Assembly: GCA_947311845.1 (NCBI GenBank)
Contig: CAMZMU010000075.1
Span: 20,790,177 to 20,854,176 of the forward strand
Source of the DNA: Poa pratensis
Lineage: Eukaryota; Streptophyta; Magnoliopsida; Poales; Poaceae
Reading direction: 5' to 3'
Length of the DNA: 64,000 nt
Shown here: one piece after another, positions 23,357-34,666 of the stretch
Layout of the letters: every line of letters starts with the position of its first letter
Numbering within the stretch: position 1 is the stretch's first letter
Notes under the pieces: generated by a model
What the model was told of the DNA's origin: nothing
The model's input: only the letters and a program-made list of their open reading frames with translations
Database searches by the model: none
Program-made: the position numbers and the translations under genes

Positions 23357-25464
23357 TGAAAGTGCATGAGCCCTCATGTGTGGTTTTGGTAATTAATGAC
23401 AATCTCTATGGACTAATGCTTTCATTAAGATATTCTTATAGATCTTGTCCATATGATGACCAAGGTTCTATCCAAGGGTTTATATGATGAATGGTCATCT
23501 AGAGTTGAGCTTATTGCAAGAGTGGCTTGGAAAAGGAGATTGAGTGAACATTCATGTTTATCTCCAAGCCATCATATATGTCAAGAAAAGAAGATGAAGT
23601 GCAAGTGGATACATGAAGACGGAGTTAAGCAAGGCTCTCCCATAATGGAGTATGGGGGAGTATTTGAAGAACTCTTCATCAAGCATGTGCTAGCAAGCAC
23701 AATCAAGAAAGGTGTTCCAACTTGAGGGAGTCAAGATCGTCTTCATCTAGCTCAAGTGGAATGCGCAAGGCAAAGGTATGGTCTTGATAGGTTTTCTATT
23801 TTACCGGTCTCATGGTGTTAGTGGGAGACCGGGTTATAGGATAGACGGCGTACTATCAAGAGGGGCTCTCAAGTGAGTAACTTGATCACATCTTTGTGGA
23901 GAGCTCAAACCTTTGCATACTTGGCATATCATCTTTCTTGGTTCTTATTTGGCTTTTATCCATGTGAGAATTTAGATCTGGTGTTCATTTCCATACCAAG
24001 CTCTAGTTCATCAAAAACAGATTTCATTTGAATATCTTATGATGTTTTTTATGTTGGAGGTTTTACCGTTTGTCTCTTGTAGAGAGGTCAAACTCTCCTC
24101 TTGTGTTATCCTCCTCATATGATGGACTATGATGTGTATATGAATGATCTTGTAGTGCTTGTGATTATCTTCGGAGCAAGCCCAAGATCATAGAAAACGG
24201 AGTCCGGATGAAAAACTTGTTGCTTTTTCGTGTTGGAAATATTATCGGTTTATCCTTGAGGAAAGTTCCACACCTTCCCATGAGTGGTGACTTTACTCTA
24301 TTTATGGTTCTTAATAAAGTTGGTTTCATCCCATTTGGAGTTTTCTCGCAAAAGTTATGGGTGTTACAATTTCAAGTTCTGGGTGGCCAGCCTGGCCGGC
24401 TCCCAGGCCGGGCTCTCTGTGCCGCCGTGATGCCTGTTAGGCCAGCCTCCAGGCCAGCCAGGCCGGCTCCCAGGCCGGCCTCCCTGCACTGCCCAACAGG
24501 CACATTTTAAGGGGACCTATTTAAGGGGGTTTCTTCCCCAATGATTCTCTAACCTCTAGAGCTCGTTTTTCCCCTCTCTCTCCTCCATTGTTGACCTTTG
24601 GAAAAGCTTGCCTACCTCTCAATCTCTCCCATGATTCTTACATATCTTTGAGGGAAAGTGAGAGGAGATCTAGATCTACATTTCCACCAATCCATTCCTT
24701 CTCTAAGTGAGGGGAACCTAGTTGATCTTGATCTTGGAGTTCTTGGTGTTTCTCCTCCATTGTTCTTCCTCTCTTATTCCCCCATAAGCATTTGTTGCTT
24801 TGTTGGAATTTGAGAGTGGATGATTTGAGCACTTGTGCTCTTGCCATTGCTTTGTGCTCTCCACGAGGATTCGTGGAAGTTGAAAATTTGTGAGCTTGTT
24901 ACTCTTGGGTCATTGGACCCTAGACGCCTTTTGTGGCGGTTGAGGCCTTTTGTGGCCACTTGGGAGCTCCCAATCCTTTTGTGGGTCGTGCCCCAAGATT
25001 GTTGTAAGGGACTCGATTTCCGCCCAAAAGGGAAATCAATAGTGGAAGGTGAACCGAACTTTTGGGCAAGGTTCATCGGAGAATAGGGTGAGGCCATTTG
25101 TGGCGTCTTGAGTTTGAAACTCACACCCCTCCAACGAGACGTACTCCCCTAAAAGGGAGGAACTCGGGAATACATCCTCGTCTCCGCGTGCCTCGGTTAT
25201 TTCTATACCCGAGCTCTTTACTTCTGCACTTTAAATTGTGATAGCCTTCGTGCTTGAAGTATTCAATATTGCTATCACCTTGTTGCTTGTCTTGCTTAGC
25301 ATAAGTTGTTGGTGCACATAGGTGAGCCTAGTTTATTTAGGTTGTTGGCTTATTATTTTAAACACCTAGTTTTATTCCGTAATTATCAAGCCTAAATCGG
25401 AAAAGTTTTAAATCGCCTATTCACCCCCCCCCCCCCCCCTCTAGACGACATCCTTGTCCTTTCA
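23357..25464 (+). mobile_element. Solo LTR (2.1 kb), probably Copia-type
   Basis: Starts TGAAAGTGCATGAGCCC and ends 'atccttgtcctttca', with TGAAAG/CTTTCA inverted ends. It is flanked by perfect CTGGT duplications (23352-23356 and 25465-25469). The end region with 'aatcgcctattcacccccc' and a following 'tctag' is typical of long Triticeae Copia LTRs. It contains a TATA-like 'ctatttaaggg' near 24526, a poly-C run at about 25426-25438, and no coding domain. A single LTR without internal sequence indicates LTR-LTR recombination after insertion. Confidence 0.88.
24381..24490. repeat. GC-rich reiterated motif inside the 2.1 kb LTR
   Basis: 'ggccggctcccaggccgg' and the variants 'ccagcctggccgg' and 'gccagcctccaggccagcc' recur in both orientations over about 110 bp. 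This yields a strongly self-complementary block just upstream of the LTR's TATA-like site. Confidence 0.75.
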
Positions 25465-25933
25465 CTGGTTCAGTGCTATCTTCAGGAACATTTGCAACAA
25501 AAAAATACAAGTTTTGTGAATGTATTGGCAGGAAAGCAGAATGCATGCAGCACATTGTTATTGAATTGTGAACTTAAACGTATCTTCAGAAATATTTGCA
25601 ATAGACCACCAGTTTTTGTGGCGACATTCTCACAAACTGCAAAATGCCACTAATTGGCACATTGATCACAACATAGTTTTGCACATAGTCTCACACAAAT
25701 TACATCACAACATAGTCTTACACCATGGGACGTTCATTAATTGTATTTTGCTCTTTTTTGCTTTCCTGCTAGGAGGAGTGTAACCAAACTTCTATCTTTT
25801 TAATTAAATGAAGCGCAAAGGTCCTTTGCATTTTCTCGAAAAAACATAGTCTTACACAACATTATTCAGCGAAAATGACAAATTGTTCAGCATGCAAACC
25901 AAAACACAACAGTTCCAATGCTTAACGCGGTTT

Positions 25934-26357
25934 CTGTGCTACTACAGGTCGAGATCATTGATGTCCACCTGATTAGAAATGTCTAGCTACATCTCATTGA
26001 CCCCACTAGCATTCAAATAAGCATCCATCTTGGTTGTGTTCTTCCTCTTCCTCTGGGCCTATTTGCAACAATACATGAAACATCTAGCCTGGGAGGTGTG
26101 AATGCGGTTCTTGCAGCGGATGTATCAGGTCTTGTAGGTGGAAGTGGAGAAGTAGTAGGTGAAAGAGCATCTCTCCTAGGAGCTGGTGCAGTAGCAGTGG
26201 ATGCATCAGGTCTTGGGGCTAGTGGAGGAGCAATAGAAGTAGACCTTGTTGCTGGTGTAGTAGTAGAAGCTCCAGATGGAGGCCTTGGAGCAGTAGCAGA
26301 CCTTGGAGCAATAGCAGCTAGTGAAGCAGGTTCAAGTGTTGATGCAACAGATTAGGA
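25934..26357 (-). pseudogene. Transposon-like coding tail, degraded
   Basis: On the minus strand a Pro/Thr/Ser/Ala-rich frame is followed by a basic stretch and a tail reading RKRKNTTKMDAYLNASG, then an internal stop, then LDISNQVDINDLDL and a stop. I recall such tails on plant transposase-like proteins (Mutator-type is the best guess) but cannot confirm that by eye. The in-frame stop and lack of upstream domains show it is a remnant. Confidence 0.35.
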
Positions 26358-26639
26358 TGAAGCAGAGACACTATCTCTGAGCATCTATTTTTGTGTGGCA
26401 GAAACAAGTAGTATAGACATGTGAAGCAAGAAACTATACCACGTGAAGCAATAAATAATCATAATTTCCCATTCCTTTTCCGAGCAATGATCAATCACCA
26501 TAATTTACAATTTTTCAACCACTAGTTATTCATCATAATTTACATTCATCTCTGCCCTATCATTAGTTTGTACTCTTCCTCTTAAATAAAATTGATACTC
26601 TTCACGAAAAAACTAGCAAAAAATTCACGACAAGGAGGC

Positions 26640-27510
26640 TCATCTGAACCATCATACAATAGCGTTACGAAATTTAAAACCTAAGCTAAATCCTTCGCCT
26701 CCTCCTTCAGGGCGCCTTGTCGGATGCGGTGTCGGACTTAACGTCGTCGGGGCCGGCCTCGAAAGCATCAGACTCAGCTTGACGACGGGCCTCTTTTGCC
26801 TCGGCTGCCTCGATGTCACCCCAGATGGTGCTTCCTTTGGGGATTGGTGTCAGGGGCACCCCGCCCAAACTGATGGCTAAGCCTTTAGGCGACGTTGCTT
26901 TCGGCAACGCGAGGATGTCGTGTTTGGCGAACTCTTTGGACTCTTGCCATGAGAGTCACTTTCTATTGACATCCATCACAACGGTGGTGCGCATTATTGC
27001 CGGCGACAGAAGGGATTGGGGGAGAGTGTGGGAGGCGAGCAAGATGAAGGAAAACTGTCACGGGAGGAGGCCTTCTTATACAACGCCGGGTCGAGGGGTG
27101 CTGTCGTTAATGCTACGCGTCGAGAAGCCGCAACACCGTCGTCTGGTGCCGACGTTAATGCGATGCGTGGGAAGACAAACCTGGTGTCGGGCCACGTCGC
27201 GTAGTGTCGACATTAATACAATGTGTGGGAAGACAAAGCTCGTCGTCGGTTCACCTCACCCGACGAGGTGGTCACCATTATGTCCGTACCGCCCTCCTAC
27301 ATGTCCCAGTTAATCGTGTCTGCCGCGCGAGTCGATGACAAGGGGGCCCATGAGTCCGGTGTCTCCTGAGCGGGCCTTCAAATTTGGGATTATCTAGGAT
27401 GTCGGACAAAAATTAGGTCCAACGGATAGTTGGGAGTTGGGTGCCGCTAGGGCCGATTTTTGGGTCCGGAACCAAATGGGCCTTGGTGCAGGCGGAGATG
27501 CTCTAATAGC
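26640..27510. other. Repetitive, transposon-like sequence of unknown class
   Basis: A short minus-strand frame at 26707-26907 (ending WGDIEAAEAKEARRQAESD...) resembles C-termini of transposon-encoded plant proteins. The right end at about 27480-27505, read on the minus strand, starts 'gagcatctccgcctgcac', a form common at the ends of cereal DNA transposons. Reiterated 'gcgtgggaagacaaac' and 'acaatgtgtgggaagacaaag' occur at 27165-27240. No matching left end or target duplication was found. Confidence 0.35.
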
Positions 27511-27653
27511 CAAACTCACCTCCATCTATCACCCTCGACTCCAGCCGCCGCCGCCACCCCATCCTCGTCCCCCAGCTTGCCGCCAAGACCCACCCGCAGG
27601 TTACCGCCGCCCGACGCCGAGGCCCCTCCTCCCCGCCGCATTGCCCTTCCCAG

Positions 27654-30600
27654 ATGGCTCGGGGGAATCGGGGACGCCGATCAAACCCTACTCCACCTGC
27701 TCTGCCCCCCGGCGCCTCTCTCCAGAAGCTGGATGCGGCGGCGGCCGGTGGTAACAGAGAGGATGTGCTTGCCCTATGGAAGACTGCATCTGAGCACCTC
27801 AGACGGGGAACACATGCAAAGGCTCTTCGAATCCTTCAGAAGGCCATGGACAAACTTGGAGGCCTGGAGTCGTCACCGCCGCTCCTCCTCCTCGCATACA
27901 GCACCGCGCTCGAGCTTACCGCTGCAGTTTGTGCTGACAGAAAGATCAGGGCGCGCCATTTTAAGCTGGCAATCGAGGCCTCTAGGCGAGCTACCGTGGT
28001 TGCGCCGGACTCAGCCGTGCTCGCCCACTTCTATGCCAACGTTCTTCTCGGGGCCTCCACGGATATGCAGGATGCCGACGCCATCGCCGCCTACCCGAGT
28101 ATTATCGCCGAGTGCGAGCGCGGGATCCAAATTGAGAATCCCTCTGACCCCGCTCTCTACTATCTCGGTCAGATGGACTCCGAGCATGCCACTGCAGACG
28201 AGGTTGTTTCTGACCTGCGCAAGCTGCAACAGCTTGTCTCTGAAGATTTGCAGGAATGAAAAATGCTGAATTGCAGAGGAAGCAGCACGCTTCTGCCGCC
28301 ACCGCCTCCCTATCGCCATCTACAGCTGGACATTGTGCCGATGAGACACAAGGTGGCCTCGAACAATCCTACGAGGTTATGTATAATGATTCTGGAGAAT
28401 GCAAAGGTCAGGGTGGTGTTCCCCAGTGCAGTGCAGATAGCGAGACATCAGGGAAAATGTAAAGTAACTCGCTTTTTTCACTTTTAAAAAAGAACTTTGA
28501 TTAGATAGATACATCTTTTCCTTATACTGTATTTTTAAAGATCAATGCTCATATATTTTATGGTTTCTCGTTCGAATATACTAGAAAATACTTCTAATTC
28601 TGTTAGTGATTGCTTTGCTAGCTAGTTTAGTACGAGAAACAGGAACAGATAGGCTCGTTTCCTTTTGGCTTTGAACAGTCATGTTCTTTTCTTTTTGAGT
28701 TTAAGACAGTCGATATCTGCTGCTTGATTAGATAGAACAATCATGATTGGTTTTAATTTATTTGATCATCTCAACTTTTGCAGTCAGACTCGTCTTGATT
28801 CTGATGACTTTGGCTGCAATTTTTCAACAACTGGTGCAAACCCGAATGGGCAAGAGGATGAAACCCCAGCAGAGGAAACTTTGGAGTATCCAGCAAGTAT
28901 AAAGGATGAGCTAACTTTCAACCAGCTTGAAGAACAAACTACAAGTACTTCAACAGCTTTTGAATGTGAGTGCCTTATTAACAAGAAGTTTTATTTGGTT
29001 ACTTTTTGCTGCACAAAGCTTGCAGACACATGTTGTGGGTTCAGTGGAACCCAACTTCTTTTGCTGAGTTTTTCACAATTTGGAACTCTTTGCCAAAAAA
29101 AAGCAAAAAAGTTTTATTTCGTTGCTTTTTGCTGCACAAAGTTGGGCACTTTGGCAAACTAGAAACAAATATTATAGAAGGCAAATTTCCTCGACAGCCT
29201 GCTGACTGCACCTTCAAAATGCTATTCTTCCTGCAGCACCGGCGACCCCTCTCAAGGAATAGAGACCAAGGCATGATGGAAGAACTGCTGCAGCTAACCA
29301 GAAACCTGCTAGCAGCCACCTACACCAGAAGATCTCCATCTACGTAGCTTTCTTTATGTTGGTTCCTGTTGAACTCATTTTGCCGCGTGTGGCATAGCAA
29401 ACTTCCTTTCGTATGCAGTGCTATCTATGTAAGCTGGTAACTCCAGCTCTAACTATGTCAGAACCTTGTTACAAGCAGGGCTTTATTATTTTAAAGCTGG
29501 GCTCTCAAGCCTGTTATCTAAAAAAACAGTGCCTTATTAACACCGGTTTCTTTCAAATTGCACCAACATCACAACGAGCCTAAATGTGGCCTTTCTTATG
29601 CGTAAGTGTCAAGCAGTGATGGGGTACTTATCATTTTTGTTCAAAAGTTGGTAACACATATTATTGTTGTACTGTGCTATCTAAAAACTTCTATGAACAC
29701 TCATTAATCGTGTGCAAAATTCATTGTCTGAGTAGTGAGTACAGATAAAAGTTTATGAACTACTAAAAATAGATTGAAGTGAGACTTGATCATATTTGAC
29801 TATTGTTACCAAATCATTACTGACATGGTCATGTATGACATTTTGTTGCTTCCATTTGCAATCTCCATTCTCCAGCTCACAAAAACGTCCACAAAAGTTA
29901 GTGCAAATCATGTTTTTTTGTGAACCGACGATTGTAGTAGTTATTGAAGTGTGTATAAGTCTTTGATCAAGCCACCGTATGCATCCAAGATGATGATGCC
30001 GACAATTATGACAGATGTTTCCTGCAAGACTTGTGCAAAAGCATTGGTATATCATTACTGTTTCTTGTTGCTAATTTATTTATTTCTTCTCAACAAGCAC
30101 AAGCTAAACTTTGATGCCTTAAGAAACAAAGAGCATTATTTAGGGGGAAAATAGTTTATAGAAGCTTACTTTAATATTATCAATACAGCAATATGTAATG
30201 AAGGCTATCAAAATTATCTATAGAAGCTGCAACTTACAAGGCTACTAAATATCGTATGTAGTTTAACTTAAATGTCAAGTCTAAGGATATATGCTTGGTC
30301 AGGACTTATTGCGGTATGTCTTTTGTCCTTATTGTTTCATTGTTGTTGTACATTTCTAGATTGAGTGTTGGATATACTACATGAAGATATGTATAATTGT
30401 ATCCTTCATATGACACTATGCTACGATATTAATACTGTCTCAATATCAACTTGAGTATACTCTATTTGTACTCTCTTGAGGGTTCATTAAGATCCAGGTA
30501 ATCCTATTTGTTTTCAATTCAAATCTCTTAAGGTTATGATCTCTATTCTGCTGTTGCAGCACTCATTTCAATTGCGGAAGAAGTTCATGGGTCTGGTCTG

Positions 30601-33600
30601 AAAAGTGATGATGATGACAAGAATTGTCTCTTGAATGCGATTATCCAGGTAACTATCAAGATTTCTGGTGGCACTTATGCCTCTTTGCTATGTTTTCACA
30701 TAATGGTCCTTATTCTTCTCTATATTCAGTCACTATGGCATTTAAGGGGATTCCGAAATGAGTTGCTTAAAACATCACCGCGTCATAAACATGTTGGAGA
30801 TCCTCGTGATGTCCCATGTGTTGTATGTGCATTATGTCATAATTTATTGAGTTGGACGCAAAGTATCTAAGGCGAAAGGAGAGGCTGTTGCAACTACTTC
30901 TTTGAGGGTGGCTTTGAGCATCTTATCTCCTACGGAGACACTCTTTCATATGGTACATTTCTGTCTTTTATTTCATAGTTTAGTGCATTTTATCACCCCA
31001 CTCCTCATTCTCAGTGACTCTTTTTTCTATCTGATATTGTCAATGTTTATTGACCATGATCAGGGACACATGAATGATGCATCCGAGGTATTTGAGGCAA
31101 TACTAAGATGCGTGCATGATTCATACACTTGTCACGCTAAATCACATGAGAAAAATCTTATTGGCTCATGGGACTGTGCAAACAACGACTGCATAGCACA
31201 CAATACATTCGGAGCGGAGGTCTTTACAGGGATAAACTGCCACGATTGTGGGTTGGAGTCTAGACAACTTAAATCTACATTAATTCTCCACCATATCAAT
31301 ACTGGTTCACTTCAACGTGCAATGGTTAGCTGTGTTCTTCTGCTGGTTTATTGTTTCTGTATCTTATAGTTACTGACATGATTAGCTGTGTTCTTCTGGT
31401 TGGTTTGCGGGGACTTTAACATGATTTATCGCGATGAGGACAAAAACAATGGCAACCTAGATAGAAGGATGATGGGCCGACTCAGACACTTCCTTAGTGA
31501 TAGCTAGCTGAAGGAGATTTATCTCCAAGGTCGCCGCTACACTTGGTCAAACTAGAGGGAAACCCCAACACTGGTGAGACTGGACATGGTGTTTTCTCAG
31601 TGGACTGGGAGGAGCTTCACGAGAGCTCCTCGCTGCGCTGCTTAGCGACGGTGATAGCTGACCATTGTCCCCTACTCTTTGACTGTACTATGCAATCGGT
31701 AGGAGCATTTTTGGGTGAAGCTCGATGGTTTCCGCAAGGTGATAGAAGCCGCGTGGGGGGCTATTGATGGTGACACTGATCCATTCTGGCGCTTGCATGC
31801 CAAGATGAAGCGCATGGCGCACCATCTCATGAGCTGAGCGACAAGAATGTTGGGTGCGTCAAACTGTAGCTTATGATAGCACGGGAGGTGGTCCTCAGGT
31901 TGGATATCGCGGCAGCTCACGGGTGATGAGCGTGCTCTACGCTCCAAGCTTAAGCAGGCTCACCTTGGGCTTGCCTCACTGGAGTGCACAATGGAGCGCA
32001 CAATGGCCCGCCAATGCGCCAAGGTTGCCTTGCTAGCAGAGGGTGATGCCAACATGGCGGTCTTCCATCAACATGCATCATACTGTCGCTAGAAGAATGT
32101 GATCCGGAGCCTCCAGGTCGAGGAGGCGGTCGTGACAGACCATGCCACCATGGTAGAGGCCACGTTTTCTCAATTCGAGACCCTACTGGAAACTTTGGTG
32201 GCGAGGGACTTCTCGCTAGACCTGGACTTTCTGGGGTTGCACGCTGAGGATCTCTCTCGACCCGAGGAGCCTTTCCAGTGGAAGAGGTCTGGGAGGTGGT
32301 GAGGCGGCTCCCACATGGGAAAGCACCAGCCCAGACGGCTTCACGGCGGAGTTCATGCAAAGTTGTTGGGGTATAGTGAAGGACGATTTCATGGCAGCGT
32401 TCAACAAGTTCTTCACGATGTGTGGGAGGGGGTTTCAGGGCCTAATTCGGGCACTGATTATCCTCCTGCCAAAGCGCCCAGACGCGGCTACTCTAGGGGA
32501 CTACCGGCCGATTAGCTTGATTCACATCTTCACCAAGCTAGGAGCAAAAACCTTGGACTTGAGACTAGCACCGATGATGCATAACATGGTGGATAGTAAA
32601 CGGTGAGCCTTCATCCAGAAGCGCTGCATTCATGACAACTTCATGCTGGTTTAACAAACAACGCGGTTGCTACTTGGAAGGCTTCCCTTGGCTTCCACAA
32701 ATTCCCTTGGGTCTCCGTAGGCTTCCGAGCGAGGCTCTCCAACCCCTTCTAGACCAGCTAGCGGACAAGTTGCCTACTTGGAAGGCGGCTATGATGCCTA
32801 AGGCGGAGAGGCTCGCGCTGGTTAAGGTGGTACTAGCTGCGATTCCCCTCCACCAGCTCATGGTTCTGAGTGTGAACAAAAAGACTCTGACGAAACTTGA
32901 GAAAATCCTGCGGGGCTTCCTTTAGGCTGGGAGGGCGGATGTGAATGGTGGTCACTGCCATGTTAACTGGGCCAGGGTGTGTCGCCCTTTACGGTTGGGT
33001 GGTTTGCGCATCCCGGATTTGGGGCGCCGTCGATAAGCTTGAGGGTCCGCTGGTTGTGGACGTTGCGCACCGACCACCAAAGACCATGGAGAGGACTCGA
33101 CATGCAGTTCTCGAGGGAGGAGCGTCAGATCTTTGATGCCTCCTTGGAGATGACCCTTGGGGGCAGCTCCACAGAACTCTTCTGGGTGGACAAATGGATG
33201 GAGGGAAAATCATTGAAGGACATAGCGCTACAACTTTTCGCTTTGGTCTCCAAGAAGCACAGGAAAAACTGGACGGTACGGGAGGCGCTGGTGGAGCGCC
33301 GGTGGATTTCGGACATCTCCGAGCTTTGAGTCTGCTCGCTCTTTGGCAGTATGTCCTACAAGGGGTGCACCTATTCGAGCAGCCAGACAAGCTAATTTGG
33401 CGTTGGACGTCTGATGCCCTATACTCTTCCAAATCTTGCTACGACGCCATGTTCCATGGGGCGATCGAATCAAAATCTTGGAAGTTGAATTGGAAGACTT
33501 GGGCACCGCTGAGTGTGAAGTTCTTTGTCTGGCTAGCATGCTTGGACCGTTGTTTGACGGGGGAAATGCTCGCACGCCGTAGCTTGCCGCACCAAGCGAA

Positions 33601-34245
33601 CAGTCCGTTGTGTGACCAGGCGACGGAGTCGATGCCCCACATTCTCACCAGGTGTTCGTTCTAACGGACGATTTGGCACAAGATACGATCGACATGGAGA
33701 CCGCCTATTGTGGAGGACGACTTCGTGGATTGGTGGTCGTTGGTACTCAACTCCAGCCCCCGCTCGCTGCATAAGGGCACCTCTTCGGTGATCATGTTCA
33801 CGGCGTGGTGGATTTGGAAGCAACGGAACGCGATCGTCTTCAACAACACATGTCCCTCAGTTGGCGCTTTGGTGGAAACCATCAAGACTGAGGCTCGTTC
33901 TTGGGTGAGCGCGGGAGCCCATGGCCTCGCACACCTACTCCCCTAGTTAGGTCGCTGGGTTGAATTGTATGGTGTAGGGTGGCCTGACTATAGGCTTGTA
34001 CATAAACCTTCTTTCTATCAATGCATCGATAACGCAGTCGCAGAAAAAAAAGTTGCTGACATGTTTCACTTGGGGTTTATTGTTTGTTCCTTGGTACGGA
34101 GGATGTGTCTAGACAATACATTTGATCATCTTTTGAAGACTGTGATAGCATAGGACGACAGAACTTGTGATTCTGATGCGGGCGGCTGTGGAAAACCAAA
34201 TCTTATAAACCACACTCTTTCCAGTTCACCTCATGTTTTTACAGT
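27654..34245 (+). pseudogene. DUF627/ubiquitin carboxyl-terminal hydrolase-like gene, decayed and split by a LINE
   Basis: The family joins an N-terminal DUF627 helical region to a C-terminal, usually inactive, ubiquitin-hydrolase domain. Exon 1 (27654-28259) encodes MARGNRGRRSNP and a DUF627-like stretch (LAYSTALELTAAV, LAHFYANVLLG, AECERGIQIENPSDPA). Later pieces are at about 28786-28966, 30560-30648 (NCLLNAIIQ, the Cys-box region), 30730-30952 (SLWHLRGFRNEL, then VALSILSPTETLFHM), 31064-31324 (SWDCANNDCIAH, NCHDCGLESRQ) and about 34107-34245 (GGCGKPN, SSSPHVFTV). The frame is lost at about 28257, 28320 and 30850-30880, and a stop lies in the last piece near 34153. A 2.7 kb LINE lies between the last two exons. 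The conserved order shows a once-intact gene. Sequence after 34245 is not recognisable as the remaining domain. Confidence 0.82.
31381..34051 (+). mobile_element. L1-type LINE, 5'-truncated and internally deleted
   Basis: Non-LTR retrotransposon sequence with endonuclease (VCGDFNMIYRDED), reverse-transcriptase start (DYRPISLIHIFTKLGAK, then FIQKRCIHDNFML) and a C-terminal zf-RVT region (SVKFFVWLACLDRCLT). It ends in an A-tract at about 34043-34051. A 12-bp target duplication with one mismatch flanks it (GTTACTGACATG at 31369-31380, GTTGCTGACATG at 34052-34063). The central reverse-transcriptase block with the catalytic FADD box is missing near 32655-32700, and stops occur throughout. It is dead, and lies within the hydrolase-like pseudogene. 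Confidence 0.9.
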
Positions 34246-34456
34246 TGGTAAACATCTTTTGAATATATGCACAATGAGTCATATTTTTGCGCGCAGTTAA
34301 TTCGCATTCAGTCCAAGTCCAGTTCTAACAAACATTTCTTGCATGCTCCATAAATCATGTGTAGTTTTTTGTTTAATGGGTTTTAGGATTGTTAGCTGCC
34401 AAAGTGTTTTTAGTCGCCCTCTGTTGGGTATTAGACTAGTCTGACTGTGACTAGTC

Positions 34457-34652
34457 TTTTTTGCGAAACACAGTACAACGCAGGCGCTCATATACACGCG
34501 CACACACTCACCCTATGAACGCACGCACGCACACCCTACCCCTATGAGCACCTCCGAAAGACTGAGTCGGCGGGTCGAGTCTTGAGATTGACGAAGTCAC
34601 CACGGGCGTCTCGCTGTCGACGGGAACGTCGCCTCCCACTGAAGAATATTCC
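34457..34652 (-). mobile_element. SINE, 5'-truncated copy
   Basis: Shares about 190 bp with the full-length SINE at 61797-62076, including 'caggcgctcatatacacgcg', 'gaacgcacgcacgcacaccc' and 'cttgagattgacgaagtca'. It is flanked by a perfect 14-bp duplication, GACTGTGACTAGTC (34443-34456 and 34653-34666). The T-run at its left edge is the poly(A) end, so it lies on the minus strand. The tRNA-like 5' head is missing. Confidence 0.88.
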
Positions 34653-34666
34653 GACTGTGACTAGTC

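Noticed and set aside
26098..26355. Gly/Ala/Val-rich plus-strand open frame as a gene
   Set aside because: The complementary strand reads as a Pro/Ser/Thr-rich tail with a conserved-looking end, so the plus-strand frame is a shadow.
32355..33664. Several 60-150 codon frames that could be host genes
   Set aside because: They are pieces of the LINE reverse-transcriptase and zf-RVT regions.
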